The notes below the pieces were generated by a model that saw nothing but the letters and a program-made list of their open reading frames with translations, did not search any database and was not told the origin of the DNA. From positions 55,438,630-55,502,629 of the forward strand of contig OY292274.1 of the NCBI GenBank assembly GCA_958496175.1: a DNA stretch of 64,000 nucleotides, written 5' to 3'. Below, piece after piece: positions 51,096-63,685 of the stretch. Position 1 is the first letter of the stretch. The number at the start of each line of letters is the position of its first letter. A program made the translations under genes and the position numbers. The DNA comes from Sisyra terminalis (Eukaryota; Arthropoda; Insecta; Neuroptera; Sisyridae).

Positions 51096-53400
51096 CTGCC
51101 TCTTAATTTCATAATTAAGCTTTGAATTACGACCCATGTGTTATAGTTCAAATCTGTAATAAGGTATAGGTCAAAATCGAAAAAATATGAGTTTTTTTTT
51201 TTGATTTTCCAATTTTGGAGACTCAAAAGTTTTTTTTTGCAGAAAATTAATTCTGTAGTTAGAATTTATATTCATTTTTATGTGGTGAAAAATTCACAAA
51301 GCTTATATTTTCGATAGTTATAACTAATCTTAGGGTTAATTAACAGTGGCCTTATTAACGATCCATAGATGCTGTTTTAGAATTTATATATATGTTGTGA
51401 CCTCCAACAAAGAAAAGTTTTCTGTAAAACACTATCCCTATAAAAAAATTTTATAATAATATACTTTTACAAAACTTAATGTGAATATAATTTTCCATTT
51501 AAAGCATATCCATTTTACAATTATGTATTTAGAAAAAAAAATCAAGAATATAGAATAAATCGTTGCTTGTATGTTAAGATTTACTTTCGACTAGTTTCCT
51601 GCGATAAAGTAATGAACCACTTTACGTTTTACTACATTTTTTTCTCAGCTCAGTAACCATTTTAAAAAAAAAATAAATAAATAAATATTTAAACACTTTT
51701 TATTTCGTCAATGAAGTGCTTAAGCTTTACTTTTCTTTATATTTTTGGGTGTAAATTTTTGTCTTAAAACCGATTTTTTCACTCCTGTATAGATAGACTA
51801 TACCGTTAAGATAGCTGTGTAAAGAAAATATGTCTCTGCCAGATAAATCCTACACATATCATCATACTTGGATAGTAATAGATCTATTTTCTCTATCCTC
51901 CGAATAAAATTTTATCTAGAAGACAAATTCCACTATTTAAATGTGAAAATACAGGCCTTTAATGTATTAACAAAAACATTTTAAATTCAGTATCATATTA
52001 GTCTATATTTTATTTTTAATTTTGAATTTTTCTTACAAATATTCGTTTCTCTACCTTCCTGTCTACATGGTTGATCTATTTTGAATATTGACTGATGAGT
52101 GGGTGTTAATATTAATGTAGGTAGATAAGTAGGTATTAATATTAATCGAAATATATTGAACTATATAAATTTCAAAAGTAACCTTGAAAAATAAGTATAA
52201 TTTAAACTTAACGAGTTAATCAGTTGTTCGTTATTTTAATTATTTTATATATTATGACATGTTGTGGTACAGCGTGTAATTGTAGATTACCCGAAGGCAA
52301 TTATGTCAAATCTATTTACGCTAAGGGTCATTTGTAAGATGTATTAGATTTGTTGTGGCTAATAGAGATACAGGAGGGTTCACGATTGAATTATCTTATA
52401 TCGAAGATAATGAATTAAGAATATTTCGAAGAAAATTTCAAGAAAAATAGGTTATTTCTGATGCAATATTTAAAACCATTTGGTTTAATACCTAAAGTTT
52501 AGTGTAGATAATGAAAAAAAAAAAACGTATACATTTGATTCTTTTGAGAAGATTATTGAGCAAATAAGTTCCCGAAAGTTATAAATTTCTGTTGAATTTG
52601 TCTCTGAAATGATATAACAAGCATGCATTTACAATTTTTGAAAAAAATCTTCTTTTGTGGAACTAAAAGGTTATTCCCTTATTGAAAGCAAAAAGTTTAA
52701 GACTTTATACAAAAGCTCCCCTAATTTATTGTGAATCATCAATAGAATTACGATATAAAGAAAAGTGGGTGGAACAAATTTTTAACATAATGATTTTATA
52801 AATAAAAACAACTACTTCAACTACTACGGAAAGATATTTTAATGATCCTTAGGGGATGTGTAGGTGCCAATAAAATACGACGATACTGGCAGTTTCAGAT
52901 TTCTATCTCAATTAGTTTTGGTCCGGTCTGAAAAAAAATAAGAAGTTAAAAATAGAAAACTTTTTTTTTTCTTTGAACTTACTTTACTGTTATTTCCTGA
53001 ATTTTATTATAATTTAGGAGTTTTATCCAAAAATGAGCAACTATCTCTCAAATATAAATGATTTTCATGATTTTTTGAAATAATACTATGTAGTTAAAAT
53101 GAAATAACACTTTTGCGCTTCATCTCATACTTCTTTCTTTAAAAATATTTTATCGGGAAAGTATTTTATTTGATTTTTGTTGAACAAATTTAAATCTATT
53201 GTAAATTTTTACAGTGTTCATTATATTATTACACCTAATTATTGTAATAATATTCTTAATTAATCTTCATTAATCTCAATTAGTTTTTCCAGTAAACAAA
53301 ATTAATTTTAATTTTTCCTGTTTAACTTAAAAGAGTTTTTTAAATCAAATCCTTTAATTGTAATTCATATATCGATAGGCCCCGAATGACGTCATTGCAC
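51096..53400. other. AT-rich non-coding stretch, no gene seen
   Basis: Nothing recognised. Confidence 0.4.
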
Positions 53401-53439
53401 AAAACGATCTAAATCGCAAATACGTATTGGTATATGTAC

Positions 53440-53620
53440 ATGCATTGGCATAAGCTTGGCAGTGGGAGTGGTTTTCTTAAATTTTTAAAATTTCAACAAT
53501 CAAAACAAATGAACATTTTTAAATCTGGCAATCCCATTGGCTAATAGCCTCTTGCATTGAACACAGAGTTAATGCTGTCATTAGATATTAGTGCATTGCT
53601 CAAACCATTCCACTTGTGTT
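53440..53620 (+). repeat. Dispersed repeat, copy 2 (partner near 5.3 kb)
   Basis: Contains AAAATTTCAACAATCAAAAC and ATCCCATTGGCTAATAGCC in the same order and spacing as 5280-5365, and a related TATGTACATGCATTGG upstream. It is of moderate divergence. The element class is unknown. Confidence 0.6.
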
Positions 53621-54551
53621 AATTAGGCCTCATAGCTTACTTCACTGAATATATAATAAGCTTATTGATAGTTATAGAAAATATCCTCCTGGCATATTTT
53701 CAACAAAATATAGGACAAATAGTATGAAATGAATATTTTTAAATTAAATTTTAAAATTTATATTAAAAATTGATCAAACTGCTTAGTCAATTTTATGATT
53801 TTTTTTTTCTGTTATTCACTAATTATTTTTCTTTTCACAAAAAAAAATAATGAGATTGGAAATCGAAACTATCATTTAAATATCTTTTATCACCACGATA
53901 ACAGCCTTATTCTTTCACTAAGCTAAATTTGTATGGAGAAGTAAAGACTAAACAATAAGTTCAAGACATAATATTGAGAAAAAGTGATAAGTTAGTATTA
54001 TTTTCTTTTTTTTCTAATCTACGTAGACTATTGTCTTCAATTTTTAAAGCAAATGGATGTCCCTATAAGAAGTTGATATTAAGAATTTTTTGGCTGCAGT
54101 TTTACGATATAAATATGATTTTCCTGTAGTAACCTGCGGTCTAAAAAAATATTATTTTTTTTTTAAGTAAATATTTAAAAATAAACAGTTAAATGAAGAC
54201 AAAGTTCTGATAAAATAATTTGGCTTTCAATTTGACAAGGCTTTGATATTTTGGTTTTAATATAGAAAACCAATTTAATTTAACGATGATTTTAATATTT
54301 GCATAAACATGTAGGTACTTTGATATTACGCATGTATGAACCTTTAATGATTTGGATATATTAATGTTTTGAGCGATAATTAATAATATTATTAATTAGT
54401 TGAATTAAAATTGTAGTACCTACGTGTATTTCAAAACCCACATTAAATATTAATGTTTCATATTTTCTCCAGTTGTTTAAGGGAGTAATCAATCATTGTC
54501 AATATTGTTTTGATTGTATCATATTCTAATTGATTTTCATTTTTGTTACAG

Positions 54552-54599
54552 ATTGAATCGATACGCGCATACGATGAAAATTGGGGCCCGAAGATTCAA
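54552..54599 (+). other. Candidate 48-nt microexon
   Basis: A good acceptor (TTTTCATTTTTGTTACAG, ending 54551) is followed by 48 bases of unusually balanced composition that read in phase 0 as IESIRAYDENWGPKIQ. A GT at 54600 (CAA|GTGATT) could be a weak donor. The open frame 54543-54743 continues past it into AT-rich sequence, which looks intronic. I do not recognise the peptide. If real, it would belong to a transcript other than one starting translation at 63610, or be an alternative exon. Confidence 0.25.
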
Positions 54600-54749
54600 G
54601 TGATTTTTAACAGCGTTTATATATGTATTCAGCTACATATATACTTTGCTATATATTTAAAATATTGCTCGGTAAAGTTCACACGAATTCTACTTTCCAT
54701 TTACATTTGTATACAATTTACATGTATAATCGGAAATCGATGAAAAACC

Positions 54750-56720
54750 ATTTAAAAAGCTATTATTGATATGAATTTGAAATATATTTGAATGAGAGTA
54801 CTATAGGTGAAAGGTAGTGAGATATTTTATAAGACATAAAAATAATGGGAAAAATTAGATAAATTGAAATTATATTAAACAAATTCAATGATATTAAAAT
54901 AAAATGTTTTTCTACTTTACATAAAAAAAAAAATGTGAAACAATTCTGTGATAGATATGTTTTTAAACAGCGCATATTAATTACAAAACTGTTACGTCTG
55001 AATATAAGTACGCCTGAACCGCAATGGAATTAATTAAATTACAAAACTGTGACGTTTTATGAAAAAAACCGCAATAATACAACTTTTCAGAAATATAAAA
55101 ATAATAACTAAATTAAATTATACATTCATGATTATGAAATTTTTCTGTGAGGATAACTTTTTGTTGTTTTTTTTTCCGCGTTTAAAATAAGTTATTTTTG
55201 TTGCAATGCACGTTTTGCAATAAGTAAGTAGAAAGGCGTAAAACTTTTTTCATTTTCATCTTGAACTTTGAATGATTGTTAAGATTTATAATAGTTGAGT
55301 AAGTATATACGTATATAGATGATAGCTACATTCTGCAAGAGTGGAAAACGCTGGAAGATTTAAATATACAAATATATATAAACGCGTATATTTTCTTCGT
55401 TTTGCCCATTTTGCCTGTCATCAGCTTTTAAGTGTTAGCAGTGAAAAGTAATTGCTCGAGCTTAAAAGATGTAGTCTAGCAAAAAAGAATTGTTTAAAAA
55501 CAATTTAGTGTAGAAAGGTGGTTTCTGCTCAAACCACCCGAGCTTCGGAATGGAAACATGTAGCAGATATGTCTTCGTCAGCGTTTGAAAGCGTTAAATT
55601 TAAAACTAAAACACGAATGTCATTTATTTAGTTTTCCAGCAAACTTTTTTTACGTATTTAACCATACAATTCTTATAGATAAAAATAAAAGTCATATTTG
55701 TTATACTTATGCTCCGTCTCGTTTCGGTAATACCCTCTCCGTTGCTCACTGCCTCGTTTTTATCCCAGTCAATTACTTCTATTTGCTTGAATTATTTTCC
55801 TTTTACAACTAAATTTTTCTACAAAGGCTTCATTTCAACCTTCATAAACGGTACAACAAAATCAACAAGTATTCTCGCTTTGTTTTCTGATTAAAATAAT
55901 TAGTCCTTTTAATTAAAAAAAAAAAAAGAAAAAAAAAACGACGAAATAAGACGAACAAAAACCCAATATAAAAGATCTAATTAGAAAACTTGAATTTCAA
56001 TAATGATTTGATAAAATCTAATTACCAAACATTTGTTGAAATTAAAGAAAAAATCTTTTCCATTCACAAAATTGAAATTCCTTAATAATATTTTATATTT
56101 CTTTTGAACTTTTGCTACTAAAAAACATGCATATTTTAACGTTTGTAGAACATACGTTCAAGTTTGCATGTTCAATAGTTTTCGTTATGCATGCTTGCCA
56201 AACTTGCAAATTGTGTGTAAAGCCAACCTTTATAGGGTAATAACAGTTCTAGACAATTGAAAAAAAAATGTCGGTTACATGTTTCAATTAGCATTTAAAA
56301 TAAAAGAAATTATTAAATTCTTGTCCATGAAATATGGCATCATAAATAAATGAATGCTTTATGATAATTAAAAAAAATAAAAATGACCATAAAACATTGA
56401 GAATGCGCATTTTTTTTCTTAAGTGGGAAAGTGCATTGTACTAACTATTCCTCTTTATGAGCTTTCCAACCGACTAAACCGTTCAGTTTTGACATAAATG
56501 AATTAATCTTCACATACTTACCAGTGCATAGTTCGTTAGAACTCACCAATAACTACAAATATTTAATTAAATTACCAATTATGAAACACCATTCTAAATT
56601 TGATGCGAAAATTCACTAATAATAGGATCATCTACTAATTCATTCGTATCATACTATCTTTTATAGTCTTAGATCATTCGAAGTTTGACCTTATTCTAAG
56701 GGTTGTCTTGAGTTTTCCTT
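54750..56720. other. AT-rich non-coding stretch, no gene seen
   Basis: Two overlapping plus frames (55585-55812, 55709-55894) have no recognisable domain and no matching splice context. Confidence 0.35.
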
Positions 56721-56729
56721 TTTTTATTA

Positions 56730-56960
56730 AGTTAAGTTATTCAGGATGAGGTTAGCTGAGTTTCAACACTGCAGTCTCAGAGCTTATTGTGCTTCCTGGG
56801 TCCCAACTTCACCTAGTTAAGACCAAGCAGCTGGGCTTACCTCAGCACTTGTCGCACTAGGTGCTTTTCGATAGTTTCAGTTCCAGGGTTTGTTATCCCC
56901 AGTTCCTTATTTTTCCATTCAAATTACTATAGGCCGTGAGAAGCGATTAGTCTTGAGTTT
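56730..56960. other. Unexplained GC-richer segment
   Basis: About 230 bp of balanced composition (for example CTTCCTGGGTCCCAACTTCA, CAGCTGGGCTTACCTCAGCA). No frame is open throughout, and neither strand gives a protein I recognise. It may be a decayed transposable element or a non-coding RNA segment. Confidence 0.3.
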
Positions 56961-57006
56961 GGTTAATGCGTATCACCGATTTTATATTTTGATTTACGTA
57001 TACCTA

Positions 57007-57425
57007 TTAGACTGATTCAAAAAAGATGATGAATTTTTTTTCTTGATTATATCGAAAATATTGTTGGGAATGACAAAAAAAAACCTTTGAAAGTTTAAGT
57101 TGTTAATATTAATATTAAGAGGTGAGAAGGAATAAATATATCAACAACTTGTAAGAGACCTTTTTTGTAGATCGTTCAATTTTCTACAATAATATACCTT
57201 AGTCATTTCGAAATATTGTCACCAACATGAGCTATAAAATTCCAAAGTGCAAGAGAATATTGTTCCCATGTTATTTAAATGGAAAATCGAAATTTGCAAT
57301 GCGGCACCTCTTAATATTAATATTAAGAACTTAAACTTTCACAGGTTTTTTTTTGTCATTCCAAACAATATTTTCGATATAATTAAGAAGAAAAAAAATC
57401 ATCATTTTTTTTTGAATCAATCTAA
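57007..57425. mobile_element. 419-bp palindromic element, related to the TTAGGGTG family
   Basis: Arms 57007-57124 and 57305-57425 are inverted complements (TTAGACTGATTCAAAAA at the left end, TTTTTTGAATCAATCTAA at the right). TA directly flanks both ends. The 180-bp centre contains AAGAGACCTTTTTTGTAGA and CCATGTTATTTAAATGG, both found in the arms of the element at 57986-59047, so the two are relatives. The plus frame 57247-57441 crosses the right arm and is not a gene. Confidence 0.8.
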
Positions 57426-57712
57426 TAACCTTTGTATGTAAAACGGCTTATGAGGACATAAAGTCTGATAGGTTCTGAATGGATCTTTCTAGCTTTTTGT
57501 CTAACTCATTTTTAGGTACATACGTTTATGTGTTGATCATATTGTTCCTTAGCTTCGAATAAAATAAAACTGCAGATACTATATAACACCGGATCAATAC
57601 TTGTTCCCGAAATGCACCATAAGTCAGATATATGGCGTAGCGTTTTTAAGTTGGTTTTATGATTTTATTTTACCCTTAAGATTATCTTAAACAAAAATCT
57701 TAAGAATATACT

Positions 57713-57870
57713 GGTGCCCGAATGATTAAAGTGGTCGCTTTAAGGCTGATAGGTGTTAGGTTCGATTTTCGTATCGAGTAAATTTTCATTTTTTTCGATG
57801 CGGTTTTCTATTAACCCTGGTCGCTGAAAGCTATGGAAACTATAAAACGATAATAATAAACAAACAGAAA
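57713..57870 (+). repeat. tRNA-derived SINE-like element
   Basis: GGTGCCCGAATGATTAAAG begins a tRNA-like head, with an A-box-like TGATTAAAGTGG (57723-57734) and a B-box-like GGTTCGATTTTC (57759-57770) about 36 bases apart. This is the arrangement of a Pol III internal promoter. A tail with GCTGAAAGCTATGG and ACGATAATAATAAAC follows. The head is too degenerate for a functional tRNA, and the 3' limit is uncertain. Confidence 0.55.
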
Positions 57871-57985
57871 AAAGATCTTCAGCTTTACGTAAGTCAGTCA
57901 CTGCAAAGCTTTCCTCATTCTCGCACCCATTGAAAAAATTGAGAATTTTTAAATTTTTTGAGCCATATCACTTCCACCATCACCA

Positions 57986-59047
57986 TTAGGGTGTCCGTTA
58001 TTTCCCAAATTGATTTTTGTAGAGCGATCGCCCCCTGAATTTTTAGTTTAAGATATAAAAAAAAAATATCCAATACAATTAAGCTCTTAATTTCTTGATT
58101 AAACCGTGCCGGAATCATGTTACTTTTGCCATTTAAATAACATGGGATTATTTGACTTTTTACTTTTAATTTTTTTCTCAGAAACAAATATATGAAGAGA
58201 GTTAAGGTCAAAATATTCTGACGTAAAATTTAACGCTCTGCAAAAAAGGTCTCTTATGAATTTTCGATTAAGTCACTCGATTAAAAGTTATTCAACATTT
58301 AACTTGTGCCTAATATAAATCTTGCAATATTTTCAACTTTTTGCTCATTTTTACTTTTTTAACTATATAATTATTGGAAGAGAAGATAAAAATTATTATC
58401 ATTAGAGCGGCAGTGATAATTTGTGTTAATTTTATGGCTTGAATTGAAAATTAAACTAAAAAATCATTTTTTGACAACTAAAACAGGTGACATTAGATCC
58501 GAATTCGCTATAGTCGTGAAATTCAATTTATCCAGGATAAATTTTCGAACTTTAATCAATATTTTGTACCTACGAAGTGAATTTCATACAAATTAATGAG
58601 ACTATCGACAAAAGTTCAATTAAAATTCGAATTTTTACCATTTCACCTAATGCCATCTAGGAGAAATTTCTTAGAGCTTGTAGTCAGCAAATTAAATGTT
58701 GAATAAATTACAAAATACAAATTAATTCAAGTTAAATGTTGAATAACTTTTAATCGAGTGATTTAATCGAAAATTCATAAGAGACCTTTTTTGCAGAGCG
58801 TTAAATTTTACGTCAGAATATTTTGACCTTAACTCTCTTCATATATTTGTTTCTGAGAAAAAAATTAAAAGTAAAAAGTCAAATAATCCCATGTTATTTA
58901 AATGGCAAAAGTAACATGATTCCGGCACGGTTTAATCAAGAAATTAAGAGCTTAATTGTATTGGATATTTTTTTTTATATCTTAAACTAAAAATTCAGGG
59001 GGCGATCGCTCTACAAAAATCAATTTGGGAAATAACGGACGCCCTAA
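57986..59047. mobile_element. 1062-bp palindromic element, TTAGGGTG ends, 6-bp TSD
   Basis: Arms 57986-58305 and 58729-59047 are almost exact inverted complements (for example GTAGAGCGATCGCCCCCTGA near 58019 and its complement near 59000). They enclose a centre of 423 bp. The ends read TTAGGGTG and CGCCCTAA. TCACCA directly flanks both sides (57980-57985 and 59048-59053), a 6-bp target duplication. The minus frame 57915-58211 lies in the left arm and has no family match. The end motif and TSD size are shared with 31543-32360. Confidence 0.9.
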
Positions 59048-59053
59048 TCACCA

Positions 59054-62000
59054 TAGTATGACTCACAAACATTTACTCTCGTTAGTTATGTTATGTAGAC
59101 TATTTTATATTTTTATCAATATCAATTGCAAGAAAATAAGTGAGATCTATCTTAAGTTCAATGCATTATCTAAAACGCATCACATAAACATTTTCTGATT
59201 TTACTGTAGAAATTTTGTAGTGTAAAGATTGTTTTATACAAAAAGTTTTATTTTGTTAATTCATTCATCTTTTTCAATGCCAAATAGTAAAATGTCGTTG
59301 ACATATTTATAGATAATGCATTGTTTAAAAATGAAAACTAGGCAAACTTAGATTGACGTCGTTAAAACTCATCAACATAATAATAGGCAATAATATTTAC
59401 TTTGTATGTATGTTATCAAAGACAAAGAATAAAGAGTGTAAACACATACGTGTGAGTGAAATACAATAATTGTTTCAAATTTGAACAAACTGATTGTTGT
59501 TATGGTTTCAACAATCATTTTGATTTCATTCCATTGCCAATTTTTACGGTTTGTCAGTTGTGTCAGTATTGAGCTATGAATATGGTGCAGGTTTCACGAG
59601 AAGTTACTAGTTTGATCATAATAACTTAAAACTTTGTCCGCTGAAATATTAAAAGAACTATAATTTATTCGAGCCATTATTAATGCAAATGCAATTAGTC
59701 ATTTTAAAGAACGATTCTTTTGTCTAAATTTACCTGCAAAGTTTCTTTGCTTTTTCAATTTTAACAGTTTCTTTTTCGTAAACTTTTTTTAATTAAATCA
59801 ATTCTTTTTCAAAGAATTTCCCGCATTGTTTTAAAACTGGAGAAAGTTCATGATTCAGATGGGTCGATCTTGATTTTGACTTGCTCCATTTTCAATTATT
59901 AGGACTGAAAACATAGTTCAATATTTAGGCATGGGACGAGGCTATAATGAAATAAGTTTTGATTAGAAGTAATAGTAGTATTCATATAAAAGTTCTAGTT
60001 TATTTATAAATGAATTTCAAATGAAATAATTTTGTTGGTGGAACTATGCGAAATTTCCTCATACAGTAATAACCGAAACCAAAATTAATTAATGAACTTC
60101 TGCAAGCTATTAAGACAACTTTAAAAGCTCGCGAGCTTTCAAAGTGAAAAGTATTGAAAAGTAATTTATTTTACTTTTTAGCCAACTAATTGAATAAATA
60201 AATAAAAGCTCAACAAATTGACTTTGCTTTTTTATCCGTCAAAGTTAATTCTTAATGTACTAAACAAAATGAATATTGTAATTAAAATTTACGTGATTAA
60301 CTAAAAAGGCTATTAATTACATGTACAACATAAGTTTGTACAGCAGTAACACATAGGTATGTAGTGGCAAACAAATGTATGTGAGAGAAACGAAGACAGT
60401 ACATCGTTCTGGATTTAGTCTAGAAAATGTAAGAGCGAGACGAAGAATGGGTTGTTTTTAATTAAAGTTCATCAGGCGGGTCACATTGGAGACGCCACAA
60501 ACCCCCAAACCTTTAATTACGCGGATCTCCTGCATTATTTAATTCAACTATAGGAATTCTGTTGTTAAATATTTAAATTCAATTTATTATATTATGCTTT
60601 TTGAGTTAGACGGGTGTTGGTTCTTTAATATTTGTCTAAAAAAATTTTCCATCCCAGCCGAAGGTACTTCTCGTTTTCATTATATTTTACCTCAAATAGT
60701 ACTTTTTTCATTTTTTACTTTTTTAATGAACTTACGGTACATGCAACAGACATAAATCAGCATTTATTACGTTTTAATTTTACTTTTGCTTTTGCATTAT
60801 AAGTTGAATACTACATACGAGTACAGTAAGATACTATCAGAATAATTCTAGTCATTTATACAAATCAGACATTAAATTTTCGTATTTATTCGTTAATAAT
60901 TTGCTAAAAATGTACTCACGAATTTTCAAAACAAAAATGATTTCATATTTCTGAGTTTAAAATTTGTTACTTTTATCAATATTTTTAAAAGTCATGAGTT
61001 CACTCCCCTTTTCAACTATATCTATTAATCTACTTTTGACTGCAAACTTATCATGACGATATAAATTTAACATGTAAGGAAAATTGTATGACTAATATAA
61101 GATCAGGTTTCCTACATGCATAATGTTATAAAATATATTATATAGGCGGAAATTTTAAGCAATGTAATTATAATTTACAACACAATAAAACACATAGATA
61201 CCCGTAACCAACGGATACAAAAGCTCAACTAATAGGTAAATTAATATCAAATTATACTAAAAAATCACTCTTCTCAATTCTAGCCAAAAAAGAAAAGAAA
61301 AATATACAAAAATAAGTTTCGGCAATATATTTGCAATCTCATTTGCCAATTTCTTATAAAAAAAATACATCCTAAAAAATTTCAAACCATAGAAAAACAA
61401 CCAAATCACTCTGGAAAACGAAACCAGAATATATATAAATTAAATGTATTTCATGTGAAAAATTATATTGGCCAGAATGGTAAATCTTACGGGACTAGAT
61501 ACCTACACCCAGAAAACCTGAATAAATAATATCTTCAAATTTTTCAAAACACCTATAGATACGACGAAAACCATTAGTACATAAAATTTTGAAACTAACT
61601 TTAATCCCTATATATGCAAGAATCACTTATGAACACCTCTGAAGAATATGAAATCTATAAAACCTACAAACTTAATCCAATCAATATCCTTAACGACAAA
61701 GACTTTGTATGAAATTTGTTTAGAAATTAAACAAAGCGAGCCAATGACTAGTAAAGAATAGTACAACAATAAATATTGCATAAATAGTAAAAAATGCTCT
61801 TAATAAACTACTCTAGATACGCATTTCGATTGCCAAGTAATCGAGATCATGGGAAGTGTTAGATATTCGCGACATGTAGTATAGCGTATCAATAGATAGT
61901 AACCACGTAGCATGTGATGAAAGATTTAATATTTATCGATAATCTCTGCTTGGCAATTGCAGCACTTATCTGAAAACAATTTGCCATTATTTTACACCAG

Positions 62001-63191
62001 AATATGAAAAAACCTCCTCAAACTACTGAATTGAAAAATAATTATATAGCATAGAATTATAGAGAATATATAGAATCATATATTGAATTATAAATAAATT
62101 AAATAATTTTACGAAGTTTTAAATAGATTGTTATTGTTTAGACGTAGCAATAATATTCAAAAAAGGGCTAAAGATATTTGAGGGGTGAAAGTAGAAACAA
62201 AAAGTTTTTCTTAAGAACAAAGTGACAAAGCAAAAATTATATTCAGTTCATTGTAGCAAAACTTTCCTAAATTTTAACTGAAAATTCTTGGTTGCATTTT
62301 TTTTTATGTTTTTCTACTAAACGAATAATTCAATTTCCTACGTGGTTGAATTTTTATTTTTAGCCTTTAGCCCTGCCTGTCCTCTGTAAGATTCTTTAAA
62401 TCGAGATTGTGCATGCGTTTTTTGATGCCCATTTTTCATATATAACGTCCAATATAAACTTTTGTATTTTTTTCGTAAAATTTAACGGGAAAGTTTGCAA
62501 AAATATGTTTTTTATTTGACTGAGTCTAAAATTGATGTCATGTTTTTCTACTCACTTTTATTAGCTTCTAGTTAATTAAAAAAAAATATGAACTTTAATA
62601 ATCTTGTAGATCTATTAATAATCTCCTTGATGAAGCTCATTATGAATGTTATAAGTTTCCTTAAGAAAAAAAAAAAATATAAATACCAATATCTAATCGT
62701 TTTTCGGTTATTTCATGGAAGAAATGATTTAAATGAATAATATATTAAGTCTTTACTTTGTGATTTTATAATGCTATATGAATTTTATATCAAATGTAAT
62801 ATGATGTAACAGACGTAATAAAATAAATAATTCTCTATATTTACAATTTGTATTAACATAACTCAATGAAATTTATAGATAAATACTTCCATTTAAAACT
62901 GATCGATTGTAACCGCTTGATTTATTAAATGATTACAATTTGTCATAATTTCTAATTAATAGGCAAACACAACGTACCTATACCTATCAGTAATGAAATT
63001 CAATATGCGTGTAAACGAGCTTAATTTATTTCATATTTATTTCACCGAAGTCAACCAATGAAACCTTTCTTAATTAATTTGGTTTGACTAAGTATTATTT
63101 ATGGTTTATTATCGATTTCTGATGTAAAAATAAATAAAAATCCAATTTTCATTTAAAAATTGTTAAAATATTTTTCTTTTTCAAATTTCAG
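59054..63191. other. AT-rich non-coding stretch upstream of the signal-peptide exon
   Basis: No gene or clear transposon. The part at about 60380-60560 (GGCGGGTCACATTGGAGACG, AATTACGCGGATCTCCTG) is less AT-biased and could be a cis-regulatory element of the gene starting downstream. At 61828-61962, ATTGCCAAG and its complement CTTGGCAAT bracket about 130 bp. Confidence 0.35.
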
Positions 63192-63609
63192 TGACGTTTA
63201 TTGAACGATAAAACACTGTGTCTACTATATAACTGTAAAGATTGTGTAAATCAAGAAGTTCTACTTACACAAGAAAACAATTTATAAATTGATGTGAAGT
63301 TATAATAAAATTTTCATATATTTGTCGTGTGGTTAAAATAATACATTAAGAACTATGTGTCAAATAAACTATCTATAAATGCAACTTAAAGCATAAGCCG
63401 AATATTAAAATAAAAAAATATAAGTAAAAAGAAATGTTCAAGGAAACTGGTTTCTTTTTACTTTATAGTTATTAATTTTTAATACTGTAATCAATATTAA
63501 AATTAATCGATTGTGTGTTTAAATAAATTTGATGTTTAAGATTTTAACTTAGTGTCTATATGTGTGTTGTATTTTAATGTGTTATTAAGTGATTATAATC
63601 GAAATTGAA
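63192..63609 (+). other. Candidate 5' UTR part of exon 2 (after a splice acceptor)
   Basis: A pyrimidine-rich acceptor, TTTTCTTTTTCAAATTTCAG, ends at 63191. The 418 bases up to the start codon have stops in all frames, including TAA at 63586-63588 in frame with the ATG. Several upstream ATGs open only very short frames (for example M-C-Q-I-N-Y-L near 63354). The exon may therefore start further downstream, or transcription may start within this stretch. Confidence 0.4.
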
Positions 63610-63685
63610 ATGGCGGATAAGATCACCATTTTTAAAATTTTCCTGATGTCGGCTTTGCTGATTTTCAATAATGCACACATTCAAG
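63610..63685 (+). CDS. First coding exon of a secreted or membrane protein (signal peptide), partial gene
   Basis: ATGGCGG in the favourable context TTGAAATGG starts a 25-codon segment that ends at a strong donor, CAAG|GTATGT (63685/63686), after one base of the next codon (phase 1). The peptide has a short charged start (MADKITIFK), a hydrophobic core (IFLMSALLIF) and a polar end (NNAHIQ), a typical signal peptide with a plausible cleavage after NNA. A phase-1 intron just after the signal peptide is common in genes for extracellular proteins with modular domains (Ig, EGF, LDL-A). Which family follows cannot be told here. An in-frame stop 21 bases upstream supports this ATG as the start. The intron continues past the window end. 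This is the only conventional coding exon I can support in the window. Confidence 0.7.

Noticed and set aside
57915..58211. 98-codon minus-strand frame as a gene
   Set aside because: It lies within the left arm of a palindromic element and its mirror image is in the right arm. There is no domain.
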